In this document: positions 48,109 through 61,526 of the stretch, one piece after another
How the letters are laid out: the number at the start of each line of letters is the position of its first letter
Position numbering within the stretch: the stretch's first letter is position 1
From: Coptis chinensis
Taxonomy: Eukaryota > Streptophyta > Magnoliopsida > Ranunculales > Ranunculaceae
Reading direction: 5' to 3'
Assembly (NCBI GenBank): GCA_015680905.1
Contig: CM027380.1
Coordinates: 15,208,001 to 15,272,000, forward strand
Length of the DNA stretch: 64,000 nucleotides
The notes under the pieces: model-generated
Databases searched by the model: none
Seen by the model: only the letters and a program-made list of their open reading frames with translations
Told to the model about the DNA's origin: nothing
Made by a program: the position numbers and the translations under genes

Positions 48109-51100
48109 ATAATAAAACGTATTATCATGGATTAGTTTGAGGTAATTGGGGCATAGCAATGGCAAATAGTACTAGCAAAATAAGTCATAACCAAACGATC
48201 CACATTGTTGGGTTTTGAATGGGGCATCATCTGTACACAAGCTCTAATGTCGTGGGGTATCAAATTCCATTTACTCGAGTAACATTGTTGCTCGAGTAAC
48301 AATCAAATTTCATCCGATTGTGTCACTAAATTAAAGACTAGGACAATACCAGTCCTTCACATTGTTGCTACAATGAAAGTAAATGGGGTACGTCAGAAAA
48401 TAAAACATAGAATGTTCACAAGTCGCTAACTCACTACTACACTCTAAGGTCTCTTGGGCTATGAATAGCAAGTCCCATTTTGTTTTGGCATGATGAGCAT
48501 CATGATTCATGCAGCAGATGTAAATATCATCCACAAATAAGTCATGAGTGATCCATAGAAAATGAGCACACCGAAAACTGGGCCTGGCCCTGAAATTAAA
48601 CATGCAAAAACAGAGAGCAGACTACTAGCTAGGCCGATTGCAGATGGACCTGGGAACCTACACTTTGCCTCTTCATGTGATGACTGTTCGGCCCGTGCTA
48701 ACTGCGCTTGCTCCAGAAGACCAATTATTTTGTCTCTGTAACCTTTTCGGCATTTCGTTATTTGTCAACCTACATGTTACATACCTACATCCACCAATTC
48801 ATTCATGTCTGTGTTGGATCGAATAATTTATTACAACTCACAAGATAACAAGGCTGAGAATATCTGGGTTGCTGATTAAGTGGCTGATTGAACTGGGACC
48901 AATATTGTCGCCAATAAGTTTATCGGGAAAAAAGATACTAAAATGATACAAAATATCTGTGCTCGACAAACGTTATCTGGTTGCAAAATGCTTAGAACAG
49001 TTTCGCTTACCAAACACTAATCGGTATGTGGAGAAATAATGTACAGGAGATGATGTTACTCAACAATGTCTGACTCAAACTACCCAATGCAAGAGTTCTG
49101 TTTTTAGTAAACAGAGATACGTTGCTCAGAATAAGAAACCCTGTAGGCTTTGGCACCAACTTCTTGCTTAAAAATTGCTGCAATCCAAATCATCATATCA
49201 ACATAACTGTGAACCATGTGCTGTGTACAATGCTGGTCCTAGCCATGCCCAGCAGAATGCCAGTATGTTTAAGCCAAAAATTATAACTAGTCCGAAATAG
49301 TTATCATTCACCCCCCCACATGTACTTAATTGCCAAGTACTCACTTTGAACGGATTCTACGTGAATCCACTGTCACAGGAATCTGTCAGGTGTCCCATCC
49401 TTGACGACGTTGTTGCTTCTCTAATAGAAGAGTGGGATTGTATTAGACTCCTAGATGCGCATGGTGTTCTGTATCATACCAGTTACACACAGTGTGTACT
49501 ATGTACATCGGTAGATGTTTACACGGTTACACACTCGAACTGTTTCGCTCGTAACTCGTAACAAGCATTTCCCACTATACGGAGTCCGAAAGAGACTCGA
49601 ATACTGAGGCATCAGCTGGGCGGGATTGGACTATTGCAGTTGAATGAAGCAACTTACTTCAAACAAATCAACAGTAGTTCTACATAATTTCAACTAACAA
49701 TGGTTACTTAAAATGATATTGCCCAAGTGGCCTTCTGAGTGAGCAACGGACTCGTGTTGTGTAGCACATGTTCTATAAGAATTGATTATCAGACACCGGT
49801 TTTTCTAAATTTGAAAATGATGCTGAATTGATCATCTACCAATCTTCAGATTTTAATTTCTCCAATTATTCTTATATCATGGCGGTTTAAGGAAATACAT
49901 GACGATCATTCCTTAGATGTTTCTACACATTCTCAAAATTATAGAAAAATGTCCCACATTCACACAAGCAAATGTTAGACAAAGAGTGCTAATAAACGTG
50001 ATTGGATAGAAGCAAACTATAATCTAGTGATTAGTGAGTATGGATTGATATATAAGACTCACTAGTAGTACAGCGCAGAACTGCTATAGAAGTATCACTA
50101 ACTTAGGTGAACTTCTGATTCGAATGGACTGTACTATATCACTTTTTACTAGCACGGAAATCTTTGGAGCCTGGTAGATCGATTCAATCAGAACATAAAA
50201 ATAGTCATCAACTTTGCGAGGAAATAGTATGTACAATTTCTGCCACTTCAAAAACTATTATGTGAAAAATTACTTTGAAATACAAAATACAAAAGTACTA
50301 GTGTACATCTGACGTACATGACAATCTAAGGCCACTGGCCATAGCTTTCATTTCAGTACTATCCCGCCATCGTCCTAGTGTCCTATAGCGGTCACTTGGC
50401 CCAATTTCTCTGCGAAGAACAAATGCAATTTAAATATGGAATGCTAAAATGCAGGAATGGTACTGCTAAAATGAAAACAAGTGAGTGGGAACCATATATA
50501 AGAGATATATGAAATTGTATTAAGTGGTTATTGTTTTTATTTATTTTTTGTTACACTGATGATTTGTTTTTCTTCTCCAAACAAATTATTTGGAATATAA
50601 AATCTCACTTAAATTGGAATGTATTATGTATCCTTCACTTCTATTTGTTAACACATGAAAGACCCTACTATGATTCGACCCAAGCACACCTGCGTACAGA
50701 TTATCGAAAAAAAAAATGTACTCGCGTGTGTAGCAGTAGCAACCAATAAAATTGGTCGCACAAACAAACATGTGAAAACAATCAAAACCCACACCAAAAT
50801 TAATCCATCACCAGAGCTATATAGAGATTACAAAGAATAATCTAAAGATCACATTTTTGTTGTTATTGTTTGTAACTTTACTCACATCTTTTCATGAACT
50901 TTATTGGGGCCCCATATCTTCTCTTGATGATTTAGACTCAACAGAAAGCCGAACTACAACGATTTACCCATGCAGTCAAAAATTTCACTCAATATATGCA
51001 ATCCAAACAAAAGCAAACAAAACCAAAATAGTCCGAGTCCCTCTCTTTTTTCTTCCAAAAGTACTGATTCGAATAGTTTGCATTTAGTCTTATTTGGAGC

Positions 51101-54100
51101 TAATTTTTGGAGTGAAGCGTGTGTGTGAAAACCGGTTTTGAAAAAAGCCCAATTCATTGTTGTTGTGGGCTCTGAGATCATACGAAGAAGCAAAAAAGTG
51201 GGGTGTCATTGTCTCATTCACACGATCATGTGAAGAGGAGTACGAAAACTGCTTTCAACAAAAACCGCTGCTGCCGGAGTTGTGGAAGCTGGCCGCGGTT
51301 TTTTTATTTGTATGTATTCTCATGTCATGTCATAAGGGTCCTTCACTCCTTTGTAATTGTACATTTGTACGAAATGTGATCATGCTTGCTAATACCTGAA
51401 ATTTCTTTTACCAAGGAAACATTTGTACGAAATATGATCATGTTTAGTCAAACCATTGTTCGCTGTGGGCATTTGCAACAAAGTTCACCTCTAAAAAAGT
51501 TAAAATCATGTGAAACCTAGAATCAAAATCAGTTAGCTAGCTTAATTTAGGTTTACATCCCTTGATAGTTTTCTTAGGATAAGTCTAATATTCCACAATT
51601 ATTAGTAACATTATACCTTTCAGATTGGGAAGTAGTTTGAAACCCTAGGTGTGTAGACTGTATACTGAACCACTGCCATGTGCATTTGTTTCCGCAAATT
51701 CACTCCAGAAAGAGATGGGTCAAGAAGATTATTTCGCAATCCCCACGCAATATACGGATGAGATTCTACTCTGGGTTGTTTGAATTACCAAACTGAAATT
51801 GATGTCCATCCATAAACGGTATGTGAAGGTGTGGACTTATTACCTGTGTAGTTTCCAGACCATCATTTGTTAGCCATTGCCAACTTCTGTGACCTCACAA
51901 TGTTTGTGCAATTCCATACTTCATTCCGTTGTTTGGTTTCATAATAATAATAATAATAAAGGCTACAGTGCTATACACAGTGTCTCTCAATTAATTTAAC
52001 AAAGAGTGTATATATATGAGAATAAGAACAACAAAATTAACAATACTCTAGGATTGGTTCGTTCTTAATTACTTTTTAGTTCTTACAATTTCTCCCACTC
52101 TCAGTCTAGTATACAGGACTTGCCAATTTTTTTTTCTTTTCTTGATAAAATGACCTACCACAGTAGCACTATGGTAACGCCAGAGGTGACTCCAGTTTGT
52201 TATAGTATATTAAGTGTGACATCGAAAAAATGCATTGTGGAATATGTATGGATCTAATAGTTCAATGGAGTGGCCAAGGCATCACTGCATGTCTGCATCA
52301 GCGGTGAGGCACATGCAATTTATGCTACTACACTACATAATATTTTGGATTAGTTTCATGTCTTGTTTTCAGTGAGAATATTTGGATTAATCCGATGAAT
52401 TTTGGAGACATGTATACTATGTCGATGGATCCTATTGAGGATATTTGGCTACGTGATATTCATGCAGATCGACCACCTACACTTTTTCCCATCAAAATAT
52501 GAATTCAACTTTGCAATGACATTCCATCAGTACGACTCTATGAGAGGTTGAGAACCAATAAGTTAAGGACTTAAGGACACCATATATAACATTATATACC
52601 TGCTATGGACAAACATATATGGTTAATTCAATTCATCAACATAATAATGCTAGGAGTCTGTAGTTCGATTTGACCCTGTGAGAAAACACCTGTATATAGC
52701 TAATAATTTTGTTTTTGATAAAAAAAAAAATAATCTTGTTTTTACAATTAATAATGGTTGATGGGGTGGTTAGTAACTTACAACATAAACAATCTAGCTC
52801 TTTGTTGAGTTTGTTCTATATGTAGTTAATTAGTTCTATAAGAAAAATGACGTCAATTTTAGTTCTAAATAGTACCATTACCATGCATCATCGCATATGG
52901 CCTTCAAACATAGTGTTCCTGTAACCAGAAATCGATTCAACGACCAATGAAACCTGTCACTTGATGATGGAAATTGATGTCTAACGTTGTTTCACCAGTT
53001 TAAATGTTAAATGTAACTGTATTACACTATTACCAGGTCGAATGGTCGCTGGAATGAAGTCATGTGATCAAGGTTAAGAGAATCTAACAATTAATTGTCC
53101 TAATTAATTATTTGACAGAGGGCATCCATTGATGGCACGTACCGACCAGGTTAGCGTAAAACTTGTCCTAATCTAATGTTCTTGTCCATTTCTTATTTTG
53201 GCAGGTATCATAAAATGAGAAAATCCATTAATGTAAGTGCCAGCTAACTCAGTTTATAAAATCTGTGGGCGATGATAACATATGTATGGGTTCAAACCCA
53301 CTATATTATCGAGTTACTAATCCCTTTAAAAATAGACTCGCTTACACATTTTATAGGTGCCAACTACTAAAATGGGTAAATATTTTAAGTGATGATACCT
53401 GAGAAATGATGTACAATATCAAATTACTAATCTCTTTAAAAATATGTTTGTTTACATATTTTGCATTTTGCAGATGCCAACTAATAAAGTTAGTAAAATC
53501 TTTGGATGATGATATGGTGTTTGAATTCTGCTAGCATAAAAAAATAATTAATCTCATTTAAAACAAGTTAGTCAATAAAAAAAAAAAAAATCATTTGTTT
53601 CCTCTTAAACTAAAATAATAATCAAATAGAAAATCTGTACTTGGCATTTGGCAATCAAATAAAATAAATGGAGAAATAACAAAAAACAGCATGCGAGGAA
53701 GCCAAATCTAACCGGCATTTACTTTAAGGTTGGCACCTGTCAAGGAAGCTCAACATATGCTCAAAAAACCAAAGAGATATATGGGATTTGTTTGTATTTG
53801 ATTAAGGATTAATTACATATTTCTAATACAGCATGCAAAGAACCTGACATTTTTTTTTTGTAAAGATATAGGAAAGAACCTGACATGTTCTATGCTAACT
53901 CAATCCCTTTCGGTTCAGACAGAAATGTGGGTCAAAGTTCTCAGACTATCGTAATTAATTAAGTCTGTTCGATTGCAGTTTTCGGTGAAAAAGACCTGAA
54001 ATCACCTAGAGAGGAAACAATGACAGGAAAGAGAGTGAGATACAAAAGCAGATTCCATTTTAATCTGTAGGCCTCTAGGTACTAATAGCATACTATATTG

Positions 54101-54159
54101 CCCTAAACTAATAATGTTACACGTGTTCATTAGTTTATATATCTATCTATATATATAGA
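48109..54159. other. Long intergenic stretch with no firm gene
   Basis: This 6-kb stretch is AT-rich and has only short open frames without recognisable domains. There are small poly-A/T runs, an (ATA)n at about 51941-51957, and one minus-strand frame (50298-50409) that reads like a terminal exon but could not be assigned. No tRNA, LTR pair or clear inverted repeat element was found by eye. It separates the transposon nest from the bHLH gene and may hold distal regulatory DNA. Confidence 0.45.
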
Positions 54160-54535
54160 TATTGAGAGGATCCGTTTACTATGGTTTATACTACGTTTCT
54201 TCACAAAACGAGTTAAGAGCTAATATTTTGTAGATTTAATCTATTAAATATGGATAGCTATTTCACTAAAATTTGTTTTTTTTAGAAACCTTAAGCCTAG
54301 TTAAAATAATATTGTCAATTTTGAATTTTTTTTAACGGTCCAAATTTTTTGATTGCCTAATATTTTTTTGACATTGTTAAATACTATTATATGAGAAATT
54401 TTTTTGTGGAGTTGATCTTCATGATTTGTTAGGCATATCCACAAAAAATTAGATTCTAATTCATGTTGTGGGTGAAATTGTGGGACATGGTTATTATAAA
54501 CTATAGTATATTTATAATTTATCCCTCCCCATATA
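54160..54535. repeat. Degraded MITE of the ATCCACAAAAAATTAG-core family
   Basis: The left end (GAGAGGATCCGTTTACTATG) and the right end (complement GGGGAGGGATAAATTATAAA) are imperfect inverted relatives, both including a TACTATRGTTTATA string. The interior carries ATATCCACAAAAAATTAGA and its partner, as in the elements at 2997-3386 and near 1140-1190. Both flanks are TA-rich, as for the other members. It lies directly upstream of the bHLH gene. Confidence 0.5.
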
Positions 54536-54540
54536 TAAGA
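54531..54540 (+). promoter_or_regulatory. Candidate TATA box of the bHLH gene
   Basis: TATATAAG lies about 130 bp before the ATG at 54669, a normal distance for a plant promoter with a leader of about 100 bp. It lies in the TA-rich flank at the right edge of the degraded MITE, so the core promoter may be partly transposon-flank derived. Position and sequence are seen; function is inference. Confidence 0.45.
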
Positions 54541-54668
54541 TATATGTTCATTTCTCTTAGTGCAAGTGTGCAACTTCATGCAATCAAGGTACTCATTAGA
54601 TCAGCATTCTTACTTCACTTTGTTTGTAGAGTGAACAGCGTGAGAAACTAGGGAGTGTGGTACGAAAC

Positions 54669-55978
54669 ATGGAGTTCAATGAGCATGGATTCTTGGAGGA
54701 GTTGTTATCACTAAGAAGAGAGAACTTAGAAACTTTTCCTAATGGAATAATGAGTGACCAGTTGTTCGGTAATGACTGGAGTTTGGATTGTGTGAATCGG
54801 AATTTTGATGGGATTATACCGAATTCATCGTTCGAAGGGTTCAATGTATCGGTTGAGCCTAGTTTCAATTGTTCCTTAAATGATAATGTACACTATCCAT
54901 TTGAAGATGGATACTTGTTACCAGAAATGAATTCATTATATCAAAAGAGAGATACACTTCCATTTCCATTTCCATTTCAAGAAGATATTCCATTGGTTAC
55001 GGAGTATGAAGAACAATGTCTACTGAAAGATGAATCTCACAATTTGGAGGAGAAGGGGACTATATGTAAAGTAGAGTCAACTCAAGCTATTGAAACTCCA
55101 ACTTTTAGTATGGGAGTATGTCTTGATAGAAAGAACAAGAACAAGAAAGTGGAAGGGCAGCCTTCAAAGAATTTAATGGCAGAGAGAAGGCGAAGAAAGC
55201 GGTTGAATGATCGTCTTTCGATGCTTCGATCAGTGGTTCCAAGGATTAGCAAGGTAACCAACTGCATATACTTGTTATATCATCAGAAATTTGTCATTCC
55301 CATATGGCTACATTATCTGTGTTTTTTCTATATAAAAGTATGGTGAGTCATGAAATTTGTTCTTACAGATGGACAGAACATCTATACTTGGAGATACCAT
55401 TGAATACGTGAAAGAACTTCTAGAGAAAATCAAGAATCTGCAAGATGAGATTGAAGTTGGTTCAAATCAATTGAACTTAGGTGCAATCTTGAAGGATTTA
55501 AGAACAAATGAGATCCTAGTGAGAAATACACCAAAGGTAAGGTTTATGTTTGATAGCTATAAATGACTCAGAGAACTGTCTTAATTTGTCCATCAAGAGT
55601 TTTTCTAACATTACCAATTTGCAGTTTGATGTAGAAAGGAGGAATATGGATACTCGAGTTGAGATTTGCTGCTCCTCGAAACCGGGTTTGTTGCTCTCTA
55701 CTCTGAGCACCCTTGAAGCATTTGGCCTTGAGATTCAACAATGTGTTATAAGTTGTTTCAATGATTTTGCATTGCAAGCTTCATGCTCTGAGGTATAAAA
55801 CTAAAGAGAGTATTCATCTTATGTTCACTTTAGATGCCATCAGCGTAATATATTCAAGGCCACTGATTACAAATTGATTCTATACTAACAGGGGTTAGAG
55901 AAAAGAGGAATAGTCAGTTCTGAAGAGATTAAAGAAGCATTATTCAGAAATTCAGGTTATGGAGGGAAGTGTCAGTAG
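54669..55978 (+). CDS. BHLH93: bHLH transcription factor, bHLH93/bHLH61 type, 4 exons
   Basis: Exons: 54669-55253, 55369-55536, 55625-55792 and 55892-55978. The predicted protein has 335 residues and is intact. The acidic, variable N-terminus (MEFNEHGFLEELLSLRRENL) is followed by the basic helix-loop-helix at about residues 163-215. It contains EGQPSKNLMAERRRRKRLND, LSMLRSVVPRISK at the end of exon 1, then MDRTSILGDTIEYVKELL at the start of exon 2. The basic region keeps the Glu and Arg residues expected for E-box DNA binding. Exons 3 and 4 encode an ACT-like C-terminal domain (DTRVEICCSSKPGLLLSTLS, IQQCVISCFNDFALQASCSE) and the family's ending EEIKEALFRNSGYGG. Arabidopsis bHLH93 has the same layout and is linked to flowering under short days. 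An in-frame GTG 12 bases upstream was not used, since plants start at ATG. Confidence 0.95.
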
Positions 55979-56393
55979 AAATGAGAACACCAAGAGAAGG
56001 AATTACAAGTCTTATAATTTTTTAAGGAGCTTTGCAAGTGAGAGCTTGTAGCTGTTACCTCTTTAGCATTTTAAAATTTAAATAAGGAGGTGTTTTTTAT
56101 CATAACCATCTCCAATGTTTGCTAATGTAATATTGTAATCTCTAGCTCCTTCTTCTTTTTTTGGTGAAGTAATCTCTACTTCTTGAATTGAATATTTGAA
56201 TGTCTTTGCTCTTTATGCCTACGTATAATCCAAAAAGTAACTCCTTAATAGTAAATTATTATAATTTTTTGTTGGGAAGAAAAGGTGGAAAAATGACATC
56301 TCCAACAGTCAACTGAAAATGAAAAAGCAATCAAACCAAAACCTAAACAGGGAAAAAGAATTTCAAAAAAGGCAGTAGACTTGACAGAATTTC

Positions 56394-56442
<49 letters not shown>

Positions 56443-56633
56443 CTATATACTGTCAAGGTTTTTATTTATTTATTTTCTGATCAAGCCTACGAGTAAGTCA
56501 TTAAAAATTTAACATCAGGTTTTATACTTGTGTAATATTTACATCATTCCTTTAAAAAGGGGAACCAACTTCACCCTGAAAAGTGAAAACACAGTATTTG
56601 GAAGGGAAACGACCTTTAGGTTGTGCTCGGCTT
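55979..56633. other. 3' flank of the bHLH gene
   Basis: It holds the 3' UTR of the bHLH gene (AT-rich, several AATAA-like strings near 56080-56100) and then unique-looking DNA with a long T run, listed separately. The last five bases, GGCTT, are the target duplication of the following Copia element. No gene was seen. Confidence 0.5.
56397..56442. repeat. Homopolymer run of 46 T
   Basis: An uninterrupted T run of about 46 bases between the bHLH gene and the next Copia element. The sequence to its left (about 56270-56396) is A-rich. It could be the tail of a minus-strand retroposed sequence, slippage, or an assembly artefact; no SINE or LINE homology was recognised. Confidence 0.9.
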
Positions 56634-57287
56634 TGTCGGGAATTATACCAATACCAATCGATTCTCCCACTACACAGATAACTCATATATGGAAACAATT
56701 CAACTCCGGACAAAATCTAAATATCAACTACAGCCTATACTAATATGCCCAACTTGCTAAACAACTATCAACAACAAATAATAATGCAAAGCAGTAAAAG
56801 CAAACCACAACACAAAGATTTACCGTGGTTCGGCCAATGATACCTACTTCCACAAGAGTCAGTTCTTTATAAAGTGGGAAGGAAGATTACAATATCTCTT
56901 TTCAGTCTCTCACCTTACTAGATCACTCTTATCTCTTTACAGGGTTGTATCTCTGTAAAGGTTATCTCTCAATCTTGATAGCTTTCAAGATTGGTTTCTC
57001 TCTCTTTGTTTTTGTCTGATTCTTAGTCTTAGGTTTTCCAAAACCTTGATTTTGTTTTTATATCAAAAAACCAAATTTCGCGGTTACTGTAGAGAGGCCC
57101 ACGAAAATCAGAACCGAGACACGAGCGCACGTGCGCCCAAAATACTGTAATGCTTCCACGGCAAGAGTGTAGGTCACGCCCAAAACAATTTGGAATGATT
57201 TTCACGACGCGACGCAAGCAAGCTTTCGACATATTCACCTTGAGAATCAGCTCCGTTTCTCTCCTCATGTGAGGGATAACTCCAACA
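56634..57287 (-). repeat. 3' LTR of Copia fossil 3
   Basis: 654 bp, starting TGTCGGGAATTATACC and ending GATAACTCCAACA on the plus strand. It aligns with 61527-62203. A stretch around 57078-57150 differs much more than the rest, perhaps through recombination with a related element. Confidence 0.9.
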
Positions 57288-60200
57288 ATCTCCCCCTCCC
57301 AAACAGTGAGGGGGGATACCTCCATGCAATTTCCAAATCAATAGGAGGAGTCTGCTACCATTCCGGTGGTAGCACATCAAATATCAAACTTACCTTTCGG
57401 TAAGACTTTGGTCATCATATCCGACCCGTTCTTGTCGGTATGGATATTCTCGATACACAAATGCTTGTCTTCGAGTACTTCTCTAATCCAATGATAACAC
57501 ACGTGTATGTGCTTGGATCTAGAATGAAAATTCGGATTCTTGCTCAAGTGGATGGGGCTCTGACTGTCACATAGAACTACAAACTGTTTCTACTTTAGCC
57601 CTAGTTCGTCGAAGAACCTCTTCATCCATAGCATCTCTTTGAAACACTCAGTGGTTGCAATATACTCGGCTTCTGTAGTGGAGAGGGCAACACACTTTTG
57701 CAACTTAGATTGCCAAGAAACTGCTCCCCCTGCAAAAGTAACTAGATAACCGGAGGTGGACTTCATCGAGTTAACATCACCTGCCATGTCTGCATCAGTG
57801 TAGCCTTCAAGTAAGGGCTTACTTCCACCAAAGCACAAACACGATTTGGAAGTGCCCTTGAGATATCTCAATATCCACTTAACACCTTCCCAATGCTCCT
57901 GACCACCCGGATTTGATAGAAATCGGCTTACAACACCAACGACGAAAGCAATATCCGGTCTTGTACACACCATGACATACATTAAGCTGCCCATTACGGA
58001 TGCATAAGGAATCTTTTCCATCTGACTCTGCTCATGCTCACCTTTTGGACACATCTCTTTGGTCATGCGGAACTGGCCACCAAGCTAACAACTGACTGGC
58101 TTCGCTTGATCCATGTTGAATCTCTTCAACACCTTCTCAATGTAGCTTTCTTGAAAGCCACAACTTCCATTCTTTCTATCACGAAAGTGATCCATTATCC
58201 CAAGTATCTACTTTGCTTGACCCAAATCCTTCATCTCAAAAGACTTACTCAAGTCTTTCTTCAGCTTGGATATCTTGTTGATGTTTGGGCCAACTATCAA
58301 CTGATCAACATATCATCCACATACAACAATAGCACTATGAAATCCCCATATGGAAATCTCTGAACAAACGCACAATGATCGGAAGCAGACAAGCTCTTTA
58401 TCCTTGCTTCGCCATAAAGGAGTCAAACTTTATGTACCACTGTCTTGGTGCTTGCTTCAACCCATACAAGCTCTTTATCAGCTTGCATACTAGGTGCTCC
58501 TTGCCTTTGACCTCAAACCCCTCTGGCTGGTCCATGTAGACATCTTCTTCAAGGTCTCCATGAAGAAAAGCTGTCTTAACATCTAGCTGCTCAACCTCTA
58601 GGTTCATACTTGCGGCCATACCCAATACCACCCAGATAGAAGTCATCTTCACTACAGGAGAGAAAATCTCATCAAAGTCAATCCCTTTCCTTTGACCGAA
58701 TCCCTTCACAACACAACAAGGCGAGCTTTGTGCCTTGGGTGAGGATTGTTCTCCTCATGCTTAACTTTGTATATCCACTTATTCTTAAGAACTTTTCTCC
58801 CTGTGGGTTTCTCAACTAACTCATAAGTGTGATTCTTATGCAAAGAATCCATCTCGTCATGCATGGCCTTCAAGCACTTTTCTTTGTCTGTACCTTCAAG
58901 TGCCTCTTGATAGTACATAGGTTCTCCACCATCCGATAGTAGCACGTACGTATGTGGTGGTGGATACTGGTTGAAGCTAGTCTCCCTCCTGTCGGACCTC
59001 CTTGCCCCATCTGGCCGGTGCCTCAGGAGGATGCACTTCTGCTTGCTCTGGTGGTGGTTCATGCATCTCATCTGCATCTTCTATACCAATAGGTTCTATC
59101 CCATCATGAGCAATATGATTCTCATCTTGAGCTTCAAACTCATGGTTCTTTGCATTCTCAATGCCTTCTGCACGTTTCACAGTAGGAAATTCTGGTTCTG
59201 AATCAACAAGATCATTGGTGAAAGCCTGTAGCTTCTCACCCTCTTCAAAGTCTGCTATAGTTTGGTTTTCTAAGAACACAACATCTCGACTTTGGATTAC
59301 TCTCTTGTTAATCGGATCATAGAGTTTGTAACCAAACTTTTCATCTCCACAACCCAGAAAAATGCACTGCTTGGCTTTGTCATCAAGCTTGGATCTCTCA
59401 TCCTTCGGAATATGCACAAATGCCCTGCACCCAAATACCCTCAAGTATCCATAATCAACATCTCTGCCTGACCATACTCTCTCTGGATAATTACTATTAA
59501 GAGTCTTTGTTGGCGACAGGTTGATAACATGCACGGCTGTACGCATTGCTTCTACCCAGTAGCTTCTAGGTAGCTTAGAGTGAGATAGCATGCATCTCAT
59601 CCTCTCTACAATGGTACGGTTCATTCTCTCTGCTATTCCATTATGTTGCGGTGTCTTGGGAACGGTCTGCTCATGACAAATCCCATGACTCTGGCAATAC
59701 TCTTCAAATGGCCCAATATACTCACCCCCATTATCTGAGCGAATACACTTCAACAACTTCCCAGTCTCTCTTTCCACCATGCTATGGAATTTCTCAAACA
59801 CGCCAAGTACTTCATCCTTGGTCTTCAGACTATAGGCCCATATCTTTCTTGACGCATCATCAATGAATGTCAAGAAGTACGAAGCTCCCTGGTGGGATTT
59901 TACTCTCATAGGACCACATAAGTCTATGTGTTCAAGGACAATGTCCTTTCTGCGAGATGGGAATCTTTGGAAAGACACTCTGTGTTGGTTTCCTACCAAA
60001 CAATGAGTACATGTATTTAAATGTGTACCTTTAATGTCTGGCACGACCTTTTGCTTAGCAAGAACTTCCATCCCTTTTATGCCCATGTGACACAGTCTCT
60101 TGTGCCACAGTTCAGATGAAACTTCTTCTTCTGCCGCATTCGCTTTTGCTTTACACAAACTAGCCTGTGTTTTGTAAAGAGAGCAAGTTTTCTTTCCTCG

Positions 60201-61526
60201 GCTGCTACAATGGAACCCTCGCTTTCGGTTCCATACCCGTTACCAAACGAGTTTACAAAGCCATCGTCATCTAATTTCCCAGCCGAAATTAGGCTTAACC
60301 GTATGTCAGGGACATGTCTTACATCCTTGAGTGTCAAGGTGTAGCCGACATTGGTTTCTACATGAACATCTCCAATGCCTATAATCTTCGAGACTCCACT
60401 GTTACCCATCCTTACTTCACCATATTCACCACAGCTGTAGGTAGTGAAGAATCTCCTGTGCGGTGTGACGTGATAGGATGCTCCTGTATCTATCACCCAC
60501 TCTGTATCCTGACATGAGGTAGTAAGACAGCACACACCACAATCTGACATAATTCCCACTAGGTCGTCGACTAGTGCGGTAGTATCTCTGCCTGTGTTTC
60601 CGTTCCTCTGCACCATGTCTTCATGTACACAGTTATTCTTCTCATCCTCTTCGTTGTCGCGACTCATATCTGAAGTGACCTTTGGTGGCACAATAGTAAC
60701 ATTGCCTCTCTGCCTTAGGAGTTCTAGCTTCACCCCTAGATTTACTTCTGTCATCACCTCTAGAACGAGATGGTTTTGTGTTTTGACCTCTCCCCCGTTT
60801 CTCTGTGAAAAGGATCTCTCGAAAGTGAGAGGAGCTGCTTCTTGCACTCCTTCTAGTCTCCTCATTCAACAAAGGCGTGGTAGCCATCTCCATGGTAACA
60901 ATTCCATCCTTGGTCGCTCCATGTAGAGAAACTACTAATGTCTCCCAACTTTGGGGTAGAGCCTAATAGAAACAAAGCCTCAACTTTGTCTCCCAAATTG
61001 ATCTTCATCAAATGCATCTGATTGATGATATTATGTACTTCATTAAGATGCTCAGACATTGAAGAACCTTCTTGGTACTTCATGTCTGCAAACTTCTTAA
61101 TGACTAGCACTTTGTTTCCGCCCGACTTCCTCTTATAAAGGTCTTCGAGTTTCTTCCACAGACTGAAGGCTGTAGTCTCTTGGGACACATGGTGAAAGAC
61201 ACTGTCGTCAATCCACTGTCGAATGTATCCAATTGCTTTTCTGTCAAGCTTTTTCCACTTAGCCTCATCAGTCTTTTCTGGTTTTACTCCCTCATTCTCA
61301 ATGGGAAGTGCCAAGTCCTTGCAGTATAGCAAGGTTAAGTCTTCCATCTTGGCTTTCCAGATGGTGTAGTTTTTCCTATTCAGACTCATTATGTGAGTGT
61401 TTACGGAATGGTCTATCTCTACAAGTTATTTAACCTCAAATCTTCTCTCAGGAATTTCGTCAAACACCTTCTGACTAAGATTCAGATAACACCCTAGGCT
61501 ATTCTAACCAAGGCTCTGATACCACT

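Noticed and set aside
48638-48826. Open frame near 48.7 kb as a possible gene
   Set aside because: There is no domain, no flanking splice sites that extend it, and no homology I recognise.
54657-54668. A longer bHLH reading starting at a GTG codon (MVRN before MEF)
   Set aside because: Plant nuclear genes start at ATG. The ATG at 54669 begins the conserved protein, and the GTG adds nothing homologous.
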